The position numbers and the translations under genes are program-made. A model generated the notes under the pieces. That model was given only the letters and a program-made list of their open reading frames with translations. It made no database searches and was not told the origin of the DNA. Below, piece by piece: positions 26,103 through 34,731 of a DNA stretch of 64,000 nt. The number at the start of each line of letters is the position of its first letter. The first letter of the stretch is position 1. The stretch spans positions 372,001-436,000 of the forward strand of contig NZ_CANLAG010000002.1 of NCBI RefSeq assembly GCF_947488715.1, read 5' to 3'. Source of the stretch: an uncultured Tateyamaria sp. (lineage in GTDB: Bacteria; Pseudomonadota; Alphaproteobacteria; Rhodobacterales; Rhodobacteraceae).

Positions 26103-27511
26103 GCGATATCTTGATCGTAGACGACGAACGGGACATCCGGGAGCTGATCTCGGACATCCTCGAAGACGAGGGATACGCCACCCGCCTTGCCGGGAACTCG
26201 GACGATGCGATGGGGGCGATCAACACGGCGGAACCGGCGCTGATCATCCTCGACATCTGGCTCAAGGACAGCCGCATGGACGGCATCGACATCCTCAAGG
26301 CGGTCAAGCGGGACAATCCGGGCGTGCCGGTGGTGATCATCTCGGGGCACGGCAACATCGAGATTGCCGTCGCCGCGATCAAGCAGGGGGCGTATGACTT
26401 TATCGAAAAGCCCTTTAATATCGACCAGTTGCTGGTGGTGATCCGCCGCGCGATGGAGACGTCGCGCCTGCGCCGCGAAAACCAGAGCCTGCGTCGTCCA
26501 GAGGCTGCACAGTCCAAAATGATCGGCTCCTCTGCCAGCTTCCGCGGTCTGATTTCGCAGCTCGACAAGGTGACCAAGTCCAATGGTCGCGTGATGCTGA
26601 CGGGTCCTGCGGGCTGCGGCAAAGAGGTGGCGGCGCGCTACATCCACGCCAAGTCGAACCGGGCCGATGGGCCATTTGTGACGGTGAACTGCGCCGGCGT
26701 CGCCCCTGAAAACATGGAAGAAGTTCTGTTTGGCCGCGAAACGCCCGAGCGCGGGATCGAGCCGGGTCTGCTGGAGCAGGCGCATGGGGGCGTCATCTAT
26801 TTTGACGAGGTTGCCGATATGCCCATCGGCACGCAATCCAAGATCCTCCGCGTGCTGGTTGATCAACAGTTTCAGCGGGTTGGCGGGACCGACAATGTGC
26901 GTGTCGACCTGCGGGTAATCTCGTCTACGAACCGTGATTTGCAAGAGGCCATCGCGGCCGAAACCTTCCGTCAAGAGTTGTACCACCGCCTGAACGTCGT
27001 GCCGATCCCGGTGCCGAGTCTCGAAGAGCGGCGCGAGGACATTCCGGTTCTGGCTGGGCATTTCATCGAAGAGTTCAACGCCGCTCAGGGTCTGCCCAAA
27101 CGCGAGTTGAGCGAGGACGCGTCGGCGTTGTTGCAGACGATGGTGTGGCCAGGCAACGTGCGGCAGCTCAAGAACATGGTGGAGCGCATCCTGATCCTGG
27201 GCGACGGCACAGGCCCGATCGACGCGCGCGAGTTGCCGGGGTCGGACGAACCGGCGGGCGAGGAGGGGCGTGTGGTTCTCTCTGGGGCGCTGGCGACCTT
27301 GCCGCTGCGCGAGGCGCGAGAGGCGTTTGAACGCGAGTACCTGCTGACCCAGATCAACCGCTTTGGTGGCAACATCAGTCGCACCGCCAACTTTGTCGGG
27401 ATGGAGCGGTCGGCGCTGCACCGCAAGCTGAAGTCACTGGGCGTCGTCACGTCGTCCAAGGCCGGTACGCGGGTGGCGCATCTGGATGATGAGGAAGCGC
27501 AGGCGTCTTGA
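26099..27511 (+). CDS. ntrX: response regulator NtrX, lacking GAFTGA
   Basis: Partner of NtrY, 470 residues: a receiver with Asp52 (LIILDIWLKDSRMDG), AAA+ domain with Walker A GPAGCGKE (169-176) and FDEVAD, and a C-terminal helix-turn-helix (GNISRTANFVGMERSALHRKLKSLG). Where sigma54 activators carry GAFTGA the sequence is FGRETPERGIEPGLLEQAHGG, so the contact motif is missing, as in other alphaproteobacterial NtrX proteins. It probably regulates without RpoN. The last residues (VAHLDDEEAQAS) are acidic. Confidence 0.95.
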   Translation: MSDILIVDDERDIRELISDILEDEGYATRLAGNSDDAMGAINTAEPALIILDIWLKDSRMDGIDILKAVKRDNPGVPVVIISGHGNIEIAVAAIKQGAYDFIEKPFNIDQLLVVIRRAMETSRLRRENQSLRRPEAAQSKMIGSSASFRGLISQLDKVTKSNGRVMLTGPAGCGKEVAARYIHAKSNRADGPFVTVNCAGVAPENMEEVLFGRETPERGIEPGLLEQAHGGVIYFDEVADMPIGTQSKILRVLVDQQFQRVGGTDNVRVDLRVISSTNRDLQEAIAAETFRQELYHRLNVVPIPVPSLEERREDIPVLAGHFIEEFNAAQGLPKRELSEDASALLQTMVWPGNVRQLKNMVERILILGDGTGPIDARELPGSDEPAGEEGRVVLSGALATLPLREAREAFEREYLLTQINRFGGNISRTANFVGMERSALHRKLKSLGVVTSSKAGTRVAHLDDEEAQAS

Positions 27512-27512
27512 T

Positions 27513-27578
27513 CTGTCCCCGCGGGGACAGAATTTAAGTGTTCAAAAACAGTCACCTAACCCTTAATTTTGGGTTAAC
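27513..27578. terminator. two hairpins between convergent ntrX and SnoaL-like gene
   Basis: CTGTCCCCG/CGGGGACAG (27513-27530) is a perfect 18-base palindrome directly after the ntrX stop, followed by AATTT. Then TAACCC (27557-27562) pairs with GGGTTA (27571-27576) around TTAATTTT. Neither has a classical T run, but lying between convergent genes they probably act as transcription stops or RNA 3' ends. Confidence 0.45.
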
Positions 27579-28584
27579 GCGCCCGCACATCCAGCTGTGC
27601 CAGCACATCGAGACCCTGCATGTTCAGGAAATGCAGGATGTCGATGAACACCCAGTTCTCGGCCAGCTTGTCGCCGTCGCGCCGGTAGAAATCGACCACC
27701 CGCATGTCGGCCTTGGCCCCCGAAGGCGGCAGGCCCATGTAGGGGCCGGTGCATTCCATGGTCAGGTTCGGCCAGCCAAAGAAACCGCCATAGTTCCCCT
27801 CGGCCATGCGGCAGATGTGACCGTTGAAGGTGCGCGCGCCCAGTTGGGTGCGGAACGGGCGCTGGTGCTGTTCGATGTAGCGGTCAATTGTGTAGGTCGC
27901 GCCGATGCCTGTGGGCCCCCACCAGATCATGTCGTCGTGCCAGTCGCGCGCCAGCTCGTCCTCGGGTGCGGGGGGCGTGGGCAGGGCGTTGGCCGCCGTG
28001 ATGGCGTCCATCATCGCGTGGATACGATCCAGCGTTTTGGTCCCCACCGCCGGATCCTGATCGTCAAAGAGGAGGCCGTCATGGGTCATTGGCCCCGGCT
28101 GGACCAGTTGCGCACCGGTCATGCCGGGCAGGGGGTATTGACCCGCCTGCGCCATCAAGTGCAGCAGATCGACAAAGAGCGCCTGTTCGACAATGCGGTC
28201 GCCCTCGACGCGCGAAAATTCGGCATAGCGGACCATGACGATCTTGCGCGTCGGCTGAATGCCCAGAAACGGCGCATCAAAGAGCGCCATCAGATGCCCC
28301 ATGGAGGCCACCCATATGCCACCACCCTCATCGAGGTGGTTGTGCCCGGCAAAGAAGATGTCCTGCCGCCGCTGCACCCGCGACATGGCTGTCAGGAAGG
28401 GCGCCCAGAACGTCGTGGCGATGGCGTCCGGCCCGGTCTGGACGTGGAAGGGGTGCATCCCGCGCCAGAGCGTGTCAGGTGTCATGTGCGTGGCCAGCGC
28501 GTTCGCAACGGTATCGGGGTTGGCACGCGCAAGGGCGGCGTGGTGGGCCTGCACGCAGGCCTTGGCACGGGAAAGATCGGTCAT
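27574..28584 (-). CDS. tandem SnoaL-like (NTF2-fold) protein, predicted ester cyclase type
   Basis: A 336-residue protein with two SnoaL-like alpha+beta-barrel units. The first covers about residues 5-165, with TLWRGMHPFHVQTGPDAIATTFWAPFLTAM. The second covers about 185-330, with DDMIWWGPTGIGATYTIDRYIEQHQRPFR and DFYRRDGDKLAENWVFIDILHFLNMQG. The final motif, in which RRDGDKLAENW precedes a hydrophobic strand, is the usual C-terminal signature of polyketide-cyclase-like SnoaL proteins. There is no signal peptide. Substrate unknown. It and the next lipoprotein gene sit inverted between ntrX and trkA. Confidence 0.82.
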   Translation of the reverse strand: MTDLSRAKACVQAHHAALARANPDTVANALATHMTPDTLWRGMHPFHVQTGPDAIATTFWAPFLTAMSRVQRRQDIFFAGHNHLDEGGGIWVASMGHLMALFDAPFLGIQPTRKIVMVRYAEFSRVEGDRIVEQALFVDLLHLMAQAGQYPLPGMTGAQLVQPGPMTHDGLLFDDQDPAVGTKTLDRIHAMMDAITAANALPTPPAPEDELARDWHDDMIWWGPTGIGATYTIDRYIEQHQRPFRTQLGARTFNGHICRMAEGNYGGFFGWPNLTMECTGPYMGLPPSGAKADMRVVDFYRRDGDKLAENWVFIDILHFLNMQGLDVLAQLDVRAR

Positions 28585-28586
28585 GG

Positions 28587-29042
28587 TTATCCTTGGGTGA
28601 CGATCCGCAATCCGCCATCTGTGCGGATGGCACAGCTTTGGGCGTTGAGGCGGGGTAAGACGGGGGATGGGCCGGGGGGTGCGGCCTGGGCCACGGCGGG
28701 TGGGCAGGCGGGCAATTCGACGGGGGAATAGCCGCGATCACCCATGCACTGCGCCTTGACCCGTTTGCGCAAGTCGGCGTTCACGTCGACGGAATAGATG
28801 TCGCCCGGCACCCAGACGCCGCCGTTGGTGTGGCAGTGACCGGCGGCGTTGCACACCCGGTGCGGCACATAGCGCGGGGCGTGTTGCCGGGTCTGGTGTG
28901 CAACTGGCGCGTCGCGCAGGGCGGCCACGTCACAACGGGTGTTGTCGCGGTCAAGTTCGGCAAAGCTGACGCCCTCGGCATAGTAGGTCGACACCGGCAG
29001 GCATCCGCAGAGAACAAGGGGAAGAAGGGCAAGCGCGCGCAT
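28587..29042 (-). CDS. putative small lipoprotein
   Basis: A 151-residue protein whose first residues MRALALLPLVLCGC fit a short signal with a loose lipobox (LCGC). The rest has several Cys and His residues (RVCNAAGHCHTNGG, RVKAQCMGDRGYSPVELPACPP) that may form disulfides or bind metal; RGYSPVELPACPP resembles the C-terminal motif of other small roseobacter lipoproteins. It ends two bases before the start of the SnoaL-like gene, so the two are probably one unit. Function unknown. Confidence 0.7.
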   Translation of the reverse strand: MRALALLPLVLCGCLPVSTYYAEGVSFAELDRDNTRCDVAALRDAPVAHQTRQHAPRYVPHRVCNAAGHCHTNGGVWVPGDIYSVDVNADLRKRVKAQCMGDRGYSPVELPACPPAVAQAAPPGPSPVLPRLNAQSCAIRTDGGLRIVTQG

Positions 29043-29194
29043 AGGTGCAGAGTGGCGAAGGACGTGTGATTTGGCAATCGTGGTTGCGACGTTTCAGAGT
29101 GACTTTGCGCAAGCGTTGACCGTCTGGCCCGTGTCTGTCATGGCTGGATGCTGAGACGGGCGACGCGCAGGTGCGCCGTAACGCGGAGACAGGG

Positions 29195-30571
29195 ATGAAG
29201 GTCATCATCTGCGGGGCAGGCCAGGTGGGGTGGCAGATTGCCCGCCATCTGTCGGGCGAGCGCAACGACGTGACGGTGGTCGACAATGACCCCGATCTGG
29301 TGCGCCGGGCCACGGATACGCTGGATGTTCAGGGGGTTGCGGGCTTTGCCAGCTATCCTGACATTCTGGACCGGGCGGGTGCGCGTGACGCAGACATGAT
29401 CATTGCCGCGACCCATTCGGACGAGGTGAACATGGTCACCTGTCAGGTGGCGCATTCGGTATTTGGCATCAATCGCAAGATCGCGCGGCTGCGCAGTCAG
29501 TCCTATCTGACGGCAATCTATTCGGACCTGTATCGCCGCGATCACATGCCCATCGACGTGGTGATTTCGCCCGAGCGGGAGGTGGCGGCGGCGGCTTTGC
29601 AGCGGCTGAGCGCGCCTGCGGCGTTTGACACGGAGTTGTTCATTGACGGGCAGGCGCAGCTCTTGGGCATTGCGCTGGACGAGGATTGTCCGGTGTTGAA
29701 CACGCCGTTGCGGCAGTTGACCGACCTGTTTTCCACCCTGCGGGTTGTGGTTGTTGGCGTGCGCCGGGAGGGGACGCTGTTTGCGCCCGAGGCGTCGGAT
29801 CAGCTTTTTGCCGGAGACGAGGCCTATGTCTTTGCGCATGTGGATGATGTGCCGCGTGCGATGGAGGTGTTTGGCAAGACGATGGCCAAGCAGGAGCGTG
29901 TTGTGCTGGTGGGTGGCGGCAATGTCGGCCTGGCTGTGGCGCGCGCGCTGGAAAAGCGCACGACGCGGGTGCGGGCCAAGGTGATCGAGCGCAACCGCAA
30001 GTGCGCCGAGCTGGCCGCCGAGGCGTTGGAGCGGACCATTGTGCTGAACGGTGATGGCTTGGATGTGGCGCTGCTCGCCGAGGCGGGCGTGGCGCGGGCG
30101 GACGCGATGCTGGCGGTTACGGATGATGACAAGACCAACATGCTGGCTGCGGTGCGCGCCAAGTCCGAGGGCTGTCCCTATGCGATTGCGTTGATCAATG
30201 ATCCGACGCTGGTGCCGATGATGGGGCCCTTGGGCATTGACGCCTATATCAACCCGCGTGCCACGACAGTGAGTTCGATCCTGCGCCATATCCGGCATGG
30301 GCGGGTGCGGTCGGTCTATTCCATCGGCGATGCGGATGCCGAGGTGATCGAGGCCGAAGTGCTGTCGACCTCGCCCATGGCGGGGCGTCGCATCAACGAG
30401 ATTGATTTTCCCGAAGGCGTTTTGGTCGGTGCCGTGCGCAAGGGTGACACGGTGATGCGCCCGGTCGGCAAGACGCGCATCGATGAGGGTGATGTCATTG
30501 CGCTCTTTGCGCTGACCAAGGATGTGCCGGAGGTGGAGCGCCTGATGCAGGTGTCCATCGACTTTTTCTGA
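29195..30571 (+). CDS. trkA: Trk potassium uptake regulatory protein TrkA
   Basis: Peripheral cytoplasmic NAD-binding subunit of the Trk potassium transporter. The ATG at 29195 (MKVIICGAGQVGWQIARHLSGE) follows GGAGACAGGG and gives 458 residues; eight extra upstream residues are possible but not typical. Two RCK/KTN units are clear from the Rossmann motifs GAGQVGWQIA near the start and GGGNVGLAVA near residue 240, each followed by a TrkA-C domain. It overlaps trkH by one base (TGATG). Confidence 0.96.
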   Translation: MKVIICGAGQVGWQIARHLSGERNDVTVVDNDPDLVRRATDTLDVQGVAGFASYPDILDRAGARDADMIIAATHSDEVNMVTCQVAHSVFGINRKIARLRSQSYLTAIYSDLYRRDHMPIDVVISPEREVAAAALQRLSAPAAFDTELFIDGQAQLLGIALDEDCPVLNTPLRQLTDLFSTLRVVVVGVRREGTLFAPEASDQLFAGDEAYVFAHVDDVPRAMEVFGKTMAKQERVVLVGGGNVGLAVARALEKRTTRVRAKVIERNRKCAELAAEALERTIVLNGDGLDVALLAEAGVARADAMLAVTDDDKTNMLAAVRAKSEGCPYAIALINDPTLVPMMGPLGIDAYINPRATTVSSILRHIRHGRVRSVYSIGDADAEVIEAEVLSTSPMAGRRINEIDFPEGVLVGAVRKGDTVMRPVGKTRIDEGDVIALFALTKDVPEVERLMQVSIDFF

Positions 30572-32118
30572 TGGCTGCGCGCGGGGCGGTGCGGCCGGGC
30601 TTTGGTGCGACGCTGTTGGCGTTGCCGCTGTTCCTGCTTTTGGTTGGTGTGTTTGCGGTGTCTATGCTGGTGCCTGCGGTCTATGGCGGTGTGGTGCGCG
30701 AATTGGCGACGGCGCGGGCGTTTTTGTACAGTGGTGTGCTGGGGGTCGTGATCTTTGCGCTGATTGGGCTGGCCCATGCAGGGCGTGATCCGCGGCATGG
30801 GGCGCTTGGGCCGCTGGTTTCGCTCTTTTCGGCCTTTGTGATCCTGCCGGCGTTGCTGGCGATCCCGTTCTACGAGGCGGTGCGCACGACGACCTTTCTG
30901 AATGCCTATGTCGAGATGGTGAGTGCGATCACCACGACAGGGGCCACCATGTTCGACGATCCGGGCCGGTTGAACGGGCCGCTGCATCTGTGGCGCGCGC
31001 AGGTGGCGTGGATGGGGGGGCTGATGATGTGGATTGCCGCCTCTGCGATCCTCGCGCCGCTCAACCTGGGCGGGTTCGAAGTGACGGCGCGGGCCGAGCC
31101 GGGGCGTAGTGCCCGCCGCGAGACGGGCATGACAGCCCCCGAGGTGCGGGTGCGGATTGCCAAGGTCAGCGCGGTTTTGATCCCGATCTACGTGGCGCTG
31201 ACGCTGTTGTTGTGGATCCTGCTGGCGGTGGGGGGCGACAGTGCGTTGGTGGCGATCTGTCACGCGATGTCGATCATGGCGACCTCTGGCATCTCGCCTG
31301 TGGGCGGTTTGACCGGGACGGGCGCGGGCATGGCCGGAGAGGCGGTCATGTTGCTCTTTATGCTCTTTGCGCTGTCGCGGCTGACCTTTTCCACCGACAC
31401 GGTTACGGCGGAGGCCGGGGGGCTCAAGCGTGACCCGGAATTCCGCATCGGCCTGGCACTGATGATTGTCGTGCCGCTGGTGTTGTTTGTCCGGCATTTC
31501 CTCGGCGCCTTTGATGTCTCTGCCGAAAGCGAGCTGGAGGACGCAGCCCGCGCGCTTTGGGGCAGTGCGTTTACGGTCCTGTCCTTTCTGACCACAACCG
31601 GCTTTGCCTCGGCTTTCTGGGGCGATGCGCAGGCGTGGTCGGGCCTTGAGACACCGGGCCTGCTGCTGATGGGGTTGGCGCTGGTGGGCGGCGGTGTGGC
31701 GACCACAGCGGGGGGCGTCAAATTGCTGAGGGTCTTTGCGCTCTACCTGAACGGCCTGCGCGAGATGGAGCGGCTGGTGCATCCCTCATCTGTCAGCGGC
31801 GCGGGTCCTATGGGGCGCCGATTGCAAAAGGACGGGGCGTTTATTGCATGGATCTTTTTCATGCTCTTTGCCCTCAGCCTCGCACTGATCAGCATCCTGT
31901 TGTCCGCGGCAGGCACCGATTTTGACACCGCATTGGTCATCGCCATTGCGGGCCTGTCCACAACGGGACCGCTGTTGGATCACGCCAGCAGCGACCCCAT
32001 TGCGCTGATCGAACTGGGGGGGGCGGCCAAGGCGATTTTTGTGGCCGCGATGATCCTTGGACGGCTTGAGACATTGGCGATCATCGCGCTTTTCACACCG
32101 GATTTGTGGCGCGCTTAG
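30571..32118 (+). CDS. trkH: Trk potassium uptake channel TrkH
   Basis: A 515-residue inner-membrane potassium channel subunit with four M1-P-M2-like repeats. Selectivity-filter-type segments follow the pattern T-T/S-G: SAITTTGATMF, SIMATSGISPVGG, SFLTTTGFASAF and AGLSTTGPLLDH. It is translated with trkA (one-base overlap). A weak terminator follows before hfq. Confidence 0.95.
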   Translation: MAARGAVRPGFGATLLALPLFLLLVGVFAVSMLVPAVYGGVVRELATARAFLYSGVLGVVIFALIGLAHAGRDPRHGALGPLVSLFSAFVILPALLAIPFYEAVRTTTFLNAYVEMVSAITTTGATMFDDPGRLNGPLHLWRAQVAWMGGLMMWIAASAILAPLNLGGFEVTARAEPGRSARRETGMTAPEVRVRIAKVSAVLIPIYVALTLLLWILLAVGGDSALVAICHAMSIMATSGISPVGGLTGTGAGMAGEAVMLLFMLFALSRLTFSTDTVTAEAGGLKRDPEFRIGLALMIVVPLVLFVRHFLGAFDVSAESELEDAARALWGSAFTVLSFLTTTGFASAFWGDAQAWSGLETPGLLLMGLALVGGGVATTAGGVKLLRVFALYLNGLREMERLVHPSSVSGAGPMGRRLQKDGAFIAWIFFMLFALSLALISILLSAAGTDFDTALVIAIAGLSTTGPLLDHASSDPIALIELGGAAKAIFVAAMILGRLETLAIIALFTPDLWRA

Positions 32119-32135
32119 GCGGGGTGTCGCGGTAG

Positions 32136-32156
32136 GTCCGTAACGGACTGTTTTTT
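32136..32156 (+). terminator. probable terminator after trkH
   Basis: GTCCG (32136-32140) pairs with CGGAC (32144-32148) around TAA, followed by TG and six T. The stem is short but the T run is good and it starts 18 bases after the trkH stop. hfq would then need its own promoter in the following 90 bases. Confidence 0.5.
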
Positions 32157-32247
32157 GGGCTGGAATCTTCCCAGTCCCCGCGACATACTCACGCCGGAGG
32201 GACGGTCTGATCCGCAGGCCTAAGCAAGAAAAAAAGGGTTAACCGAC

Positions 32248-32487
32248 ATGGCTTCGGACCGACAGAATTTGCAGGATGCATTCCTGAATCACGTGCGCAA
32301 AACCAAAGTGCCCGTGACCATTTTTTTGATTAATGGCGTTAAATTGCAGGGTGTTATCACGTGGTTCGACAACTTTTGTGTGTTGTTGCGCCGGGATGGC
32401 CAAAGCCAGCTGGTGTACAAGCACGCGATCTCGACGATCATGCCTAGCCAGCCCATCAGCCTTTATGAGGGCGAAGACGCGTCCTGA
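32248..32487 (+). CDS. hfq: RNA chaperone Hfq
   Basis: A 79-residue Sm-fold hexamer that pairs small RNAs with mRNAs. The Sm1 motif ([42 protein letters not shown]) and Sm2 motif ([12 protein letters not shown]) are complete, and the short C-terminal tail is typical of alphaproteobacteria. The stop overlaps the hflX start by one base. Confidence 0.98.
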
Positions 32488-33758
32488 TGGGTGAGTTGCC
32501 GGAGACAACCCGCGCCTGGGTGCTCCATCCTGATATAAAATCCGATCCTGACCGGCGCGAAGCCAAATTCGCGCTGGCCGAAGCCGTGTCTTTGGCCCAT
32601 GCGATGCCCGAACTTGAGGTCGTGGGCAGCGAGATTGTGCCGCTGCCGCGCGTGCGGGCCGGATTGCTGTTCGGGTCGGGCAAGATCGAGGAACTGGCGC
32701 AGCGGCTGAAAGAGGCCGAGGTTGAGCTGGTGTTGATCGATGGCCCCGTCACCCCGGTGCAGCAGCGCAACCTTGAAAAGGCGTGGAAGGTCAAATTGCT
32801 GGACCGGACGGGCCTGATCCTCGAGATTTTCAGCGACCGGGCCGCCACGCGCGAAGGCGTGTTGCAGGTCGAGATGGCCGCGCTGTCCTACCAGCGGACG
32901 CGGCTGGTGCGGGCCTGGACCCACCTTGAGCGCCAGCGCGGCGGTCTGGGGTTTGTGGGTGGTCCCGGCGAGACGCAGATCGAGGCGGACCGGCGTGCCA
33001 TCGACACGCAACTGGTGCGCCTGCGGCGGCAGTTAGACAAGGTGGTCAAGACGCGCACGTTGCACCGTGCGGCGCGAGCCAAGGTGCCGTATCCGATTGT
33101 GGCGCTGGTGGGCTACACCAACGCGGGCAAGTCGACACTGTTCAACCGTCTCACTGGCGCTGATGTGATGGCCAAGGACATGCTCTTTGCCACGCTGGAC
33201 CCGACGATGCGGCGGGTCGAATTGGAGGACGGGCCGGAGGTGATCCTGTCGGACACCGTTGGGTTCATTTCCGATTTGCCGACCGAATTGGTCGCGGCGT
33301 TCCGCGCGACGCTCGAAGAGGTGCTGGCGGCGGATGTGATCTTGCATGTGCGCGACATCTCGCACCCCGAGACCGAGGCGCAGGCCGAGGATGTGATGAC
33401 CATCCTTGGCGATCTGGGCGTGGGCGAGGGGCGCACGATGTTCGAGGTCTGGAACAAGGTGGACCTGCTGGACGACGACGCGGCAGAGGCCGTCCGCGCC
33501 CGTGCAGCGCGCGAGGACGGTGTGTTTGCGATGTCGGCCATCACAGGCGAGGGGATACCCGCGCTCTTGGGGCAGGTGGCCGAGACTTTGCAGGGTGCGG
33601 TGACCCAGGAGATGCTGGTGTTGCCCTATGCCGACGGGCGCAAACGCGCGTGGCTGTTCGAGCAGGACGTGGTGCAGGGCGAGCGGCAGGGCGAGGACGG
33701 GTTCGAGTTCGACGTGCGCTGGACCGCGATCCAGAAGGCGCGGTTCGAGGGGCTTTAG
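32487..33758 (+). CDS. hflX: ribosome-associated GTPase HflX
   Basis: A 423-residue GTPase that binds and can split stalled or heat-damaged ribosomes. The N-terminal HflX domain (GLLFGSGKIEELAQRLKEAEVELVLIDGPVTPVQQRNLEKAW) is followed by a helical linker (GGPGETQIEADRR) and the G domain: G1 GYTNAGKST, G3 DTVGFISDLP, G4 NKVD. It follows hfq with one base of overlap, as in many proteobacteria. Confidence 0.97.
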   Translation: MGELPETTRAWVLHPDIKSDPDRREAKFALAEAVSLAHAMPELEVVGSEIVPLPRVRAGLLFGSGKIEELAQRLKEAEVELVLIDGPVTPVQQRNLEKAWKVKLLDRTGLILEIFSDRAATREGVLQVEMAALSYQRTRLVRAWTHLERQRGGLGFVGGPGETQIEADRRAIDTQLVRLRRQLDKVVKTRTLHRAARAKVPYPIVALVGYTNAGKSTLFNRLTGADVMAKDMLFATLDPTMRRVELEDGPEVILSDTVGFISDLPTELVAAFRATLEEVLAADVILHVRDISHPETEAQAEDVMTILGDLGVGEGRTMFEVWNKVDLLDDDAAEAVRARAAREDGVFAMSAITGEGIPALLGQVAETLQGAVTQEMLVLPYADGRKRAWLFEQDVVQGERQGEDGFEFDVRWTAIQKARFEGL

Positions 33759-33900
33759 CCGTGGTTCAACTTGGTCGTCTTCGTTGAAATAAACTGTGTA
33801 ACCAGACCGCTGCGGTGAGTGAAAATCCGGCGTAGCCTCGTCGAGGCGGTTGTGTTGTTCGGACTGTTTGAACGGCAGTTGATGATCGTTCGGGCCGTTG

Positions 33901-34716
33901 TCAGGTGTCGGCGCGTTTCATCTGTTGGTGTTCGTCCTCGACCAGACCGATTTTCCAATAGCCTGATATATAGATGTCTTCGCGTGCCAGCTGTTTTTCT
34001 TGTGTCAGAAAGGCCCGTAGTGATCTGATAACACTGGATTCTCCGGCGATGCAGGTTTGTACCCGACCTGTTGGCCACTCAAGAGACCGGATAAGAGTTT
34101 CCTGCGCCGTAGAGGCGGTGTGCGGATCAGGATGGATCAGCCAATGGACGTCAATGCCTTGGGGCATGTCGATGGTCTGGCGGTCCTGCTCCGATGTGAT
34201 TTCAAAGATCGCAACACCTTTTGCGTCGCGCGGCATGGCTTCGAGGGTTGCGGCGGCGACGGGAATGGCGGACGGGTCAGCGGCGATCAGATACCAGTCG
34301 GCATCAAAATGCGTGACCTTGGGACCACTTGGCCCCGCAAACCCCAGAAAGCTGCCCGCTTTGGCATGTGATGCCCAGCGTGACGCTTGCCCTTCATCGC
34401 CGTGTGCCACGAAATCGATGCTGAGTTCGCGCGTTTCCGCGTCAAAATTGCGGACTGTAAACGTGCGCCGAACCGGGGTTGGTCCATTGAGCAGACGGGC
34501 GGCGAAACTGTCTTTGGCCTCGTCCATCTCGGGAAACATAAGCTTGCAGTTTCCGCCGTTCCTGCCTTCAGGGAATGCGTCCAGCTCTGGTCCTGCAAAG
34601 ACGACACGGATCATGTTGGGCGTCAAATACCATGCTTTCGTGACTGTCAGCAGCCGAACGGATGAGCGGCCTGTGGTCTTGCGCATTGCTTGTTTTATCC
34701 TTTTTATCAACGCCAT
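33901..34716 (-). CDS. siderophore-interacting FAD-dependent ferric reductase-like protein
   Basis: A 271-residue protein of the SIP/ViuB family, which releases iron from ferric siderophores in the cytoplasm using FAD and NAD(P)H. Visible features are the flavin-binding VRRTFTVRNF (R-x-F/Y-T-V-R), GSFLGFAGPSGP at the phosphate loop, a SIP C-terminal domain with WYLIAADPSAIPVAAATLEAMP, and the family-typical ending GYWKIGLVEDEHQQMKR. No siderophore receptor or ABC importer is nearby; instead it is last in a unit with three SnoaL-fold proteins, 15 bases after the previous gene. Lower GC than neighbours. Confidence 0.88.
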   Translation of the reverse strand: MALIKRIKQAMRKTTGRSSVRLLTVTKAWYLTPNMIRVVFAGPELDAFPEGRNGGNCKLMFPEMDEAKDSFAARLLNGPTPVRRTFTVRNFDAETRELSIDFVAHGDEGQASRWASHAKAGSFLGFAGPSGPKVTHFDADWYLIAADPSAIPVAAATLEAMPRDAKGVAIFEITSEQDRQTIDMPQGIDVHWLIHPDPHTASTAQETLIRSLEWPTGRVQTCIAGESSVIRSLRAFLTQEKQLAREDIYISGYWKIGLVEDEHQQMKRADT

Positions 34717-34731
34717 ACGGGTATGCCCTTG

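Noticed and set aside
27563-27578. Exact CtrA consensus TTAA-N7-TTAAC
   Set aside because: It lies inside a hairpin between two convergent genes and overlaps a stop codon, where a promoter element makes little sense.
30316-31782. 488-codon minus-strand open frame across trkA/trkH
   Set aside because: Composition is extremely Arg, Gln and His rich, typical of antisense frames; trkAH are certain on the other strand.
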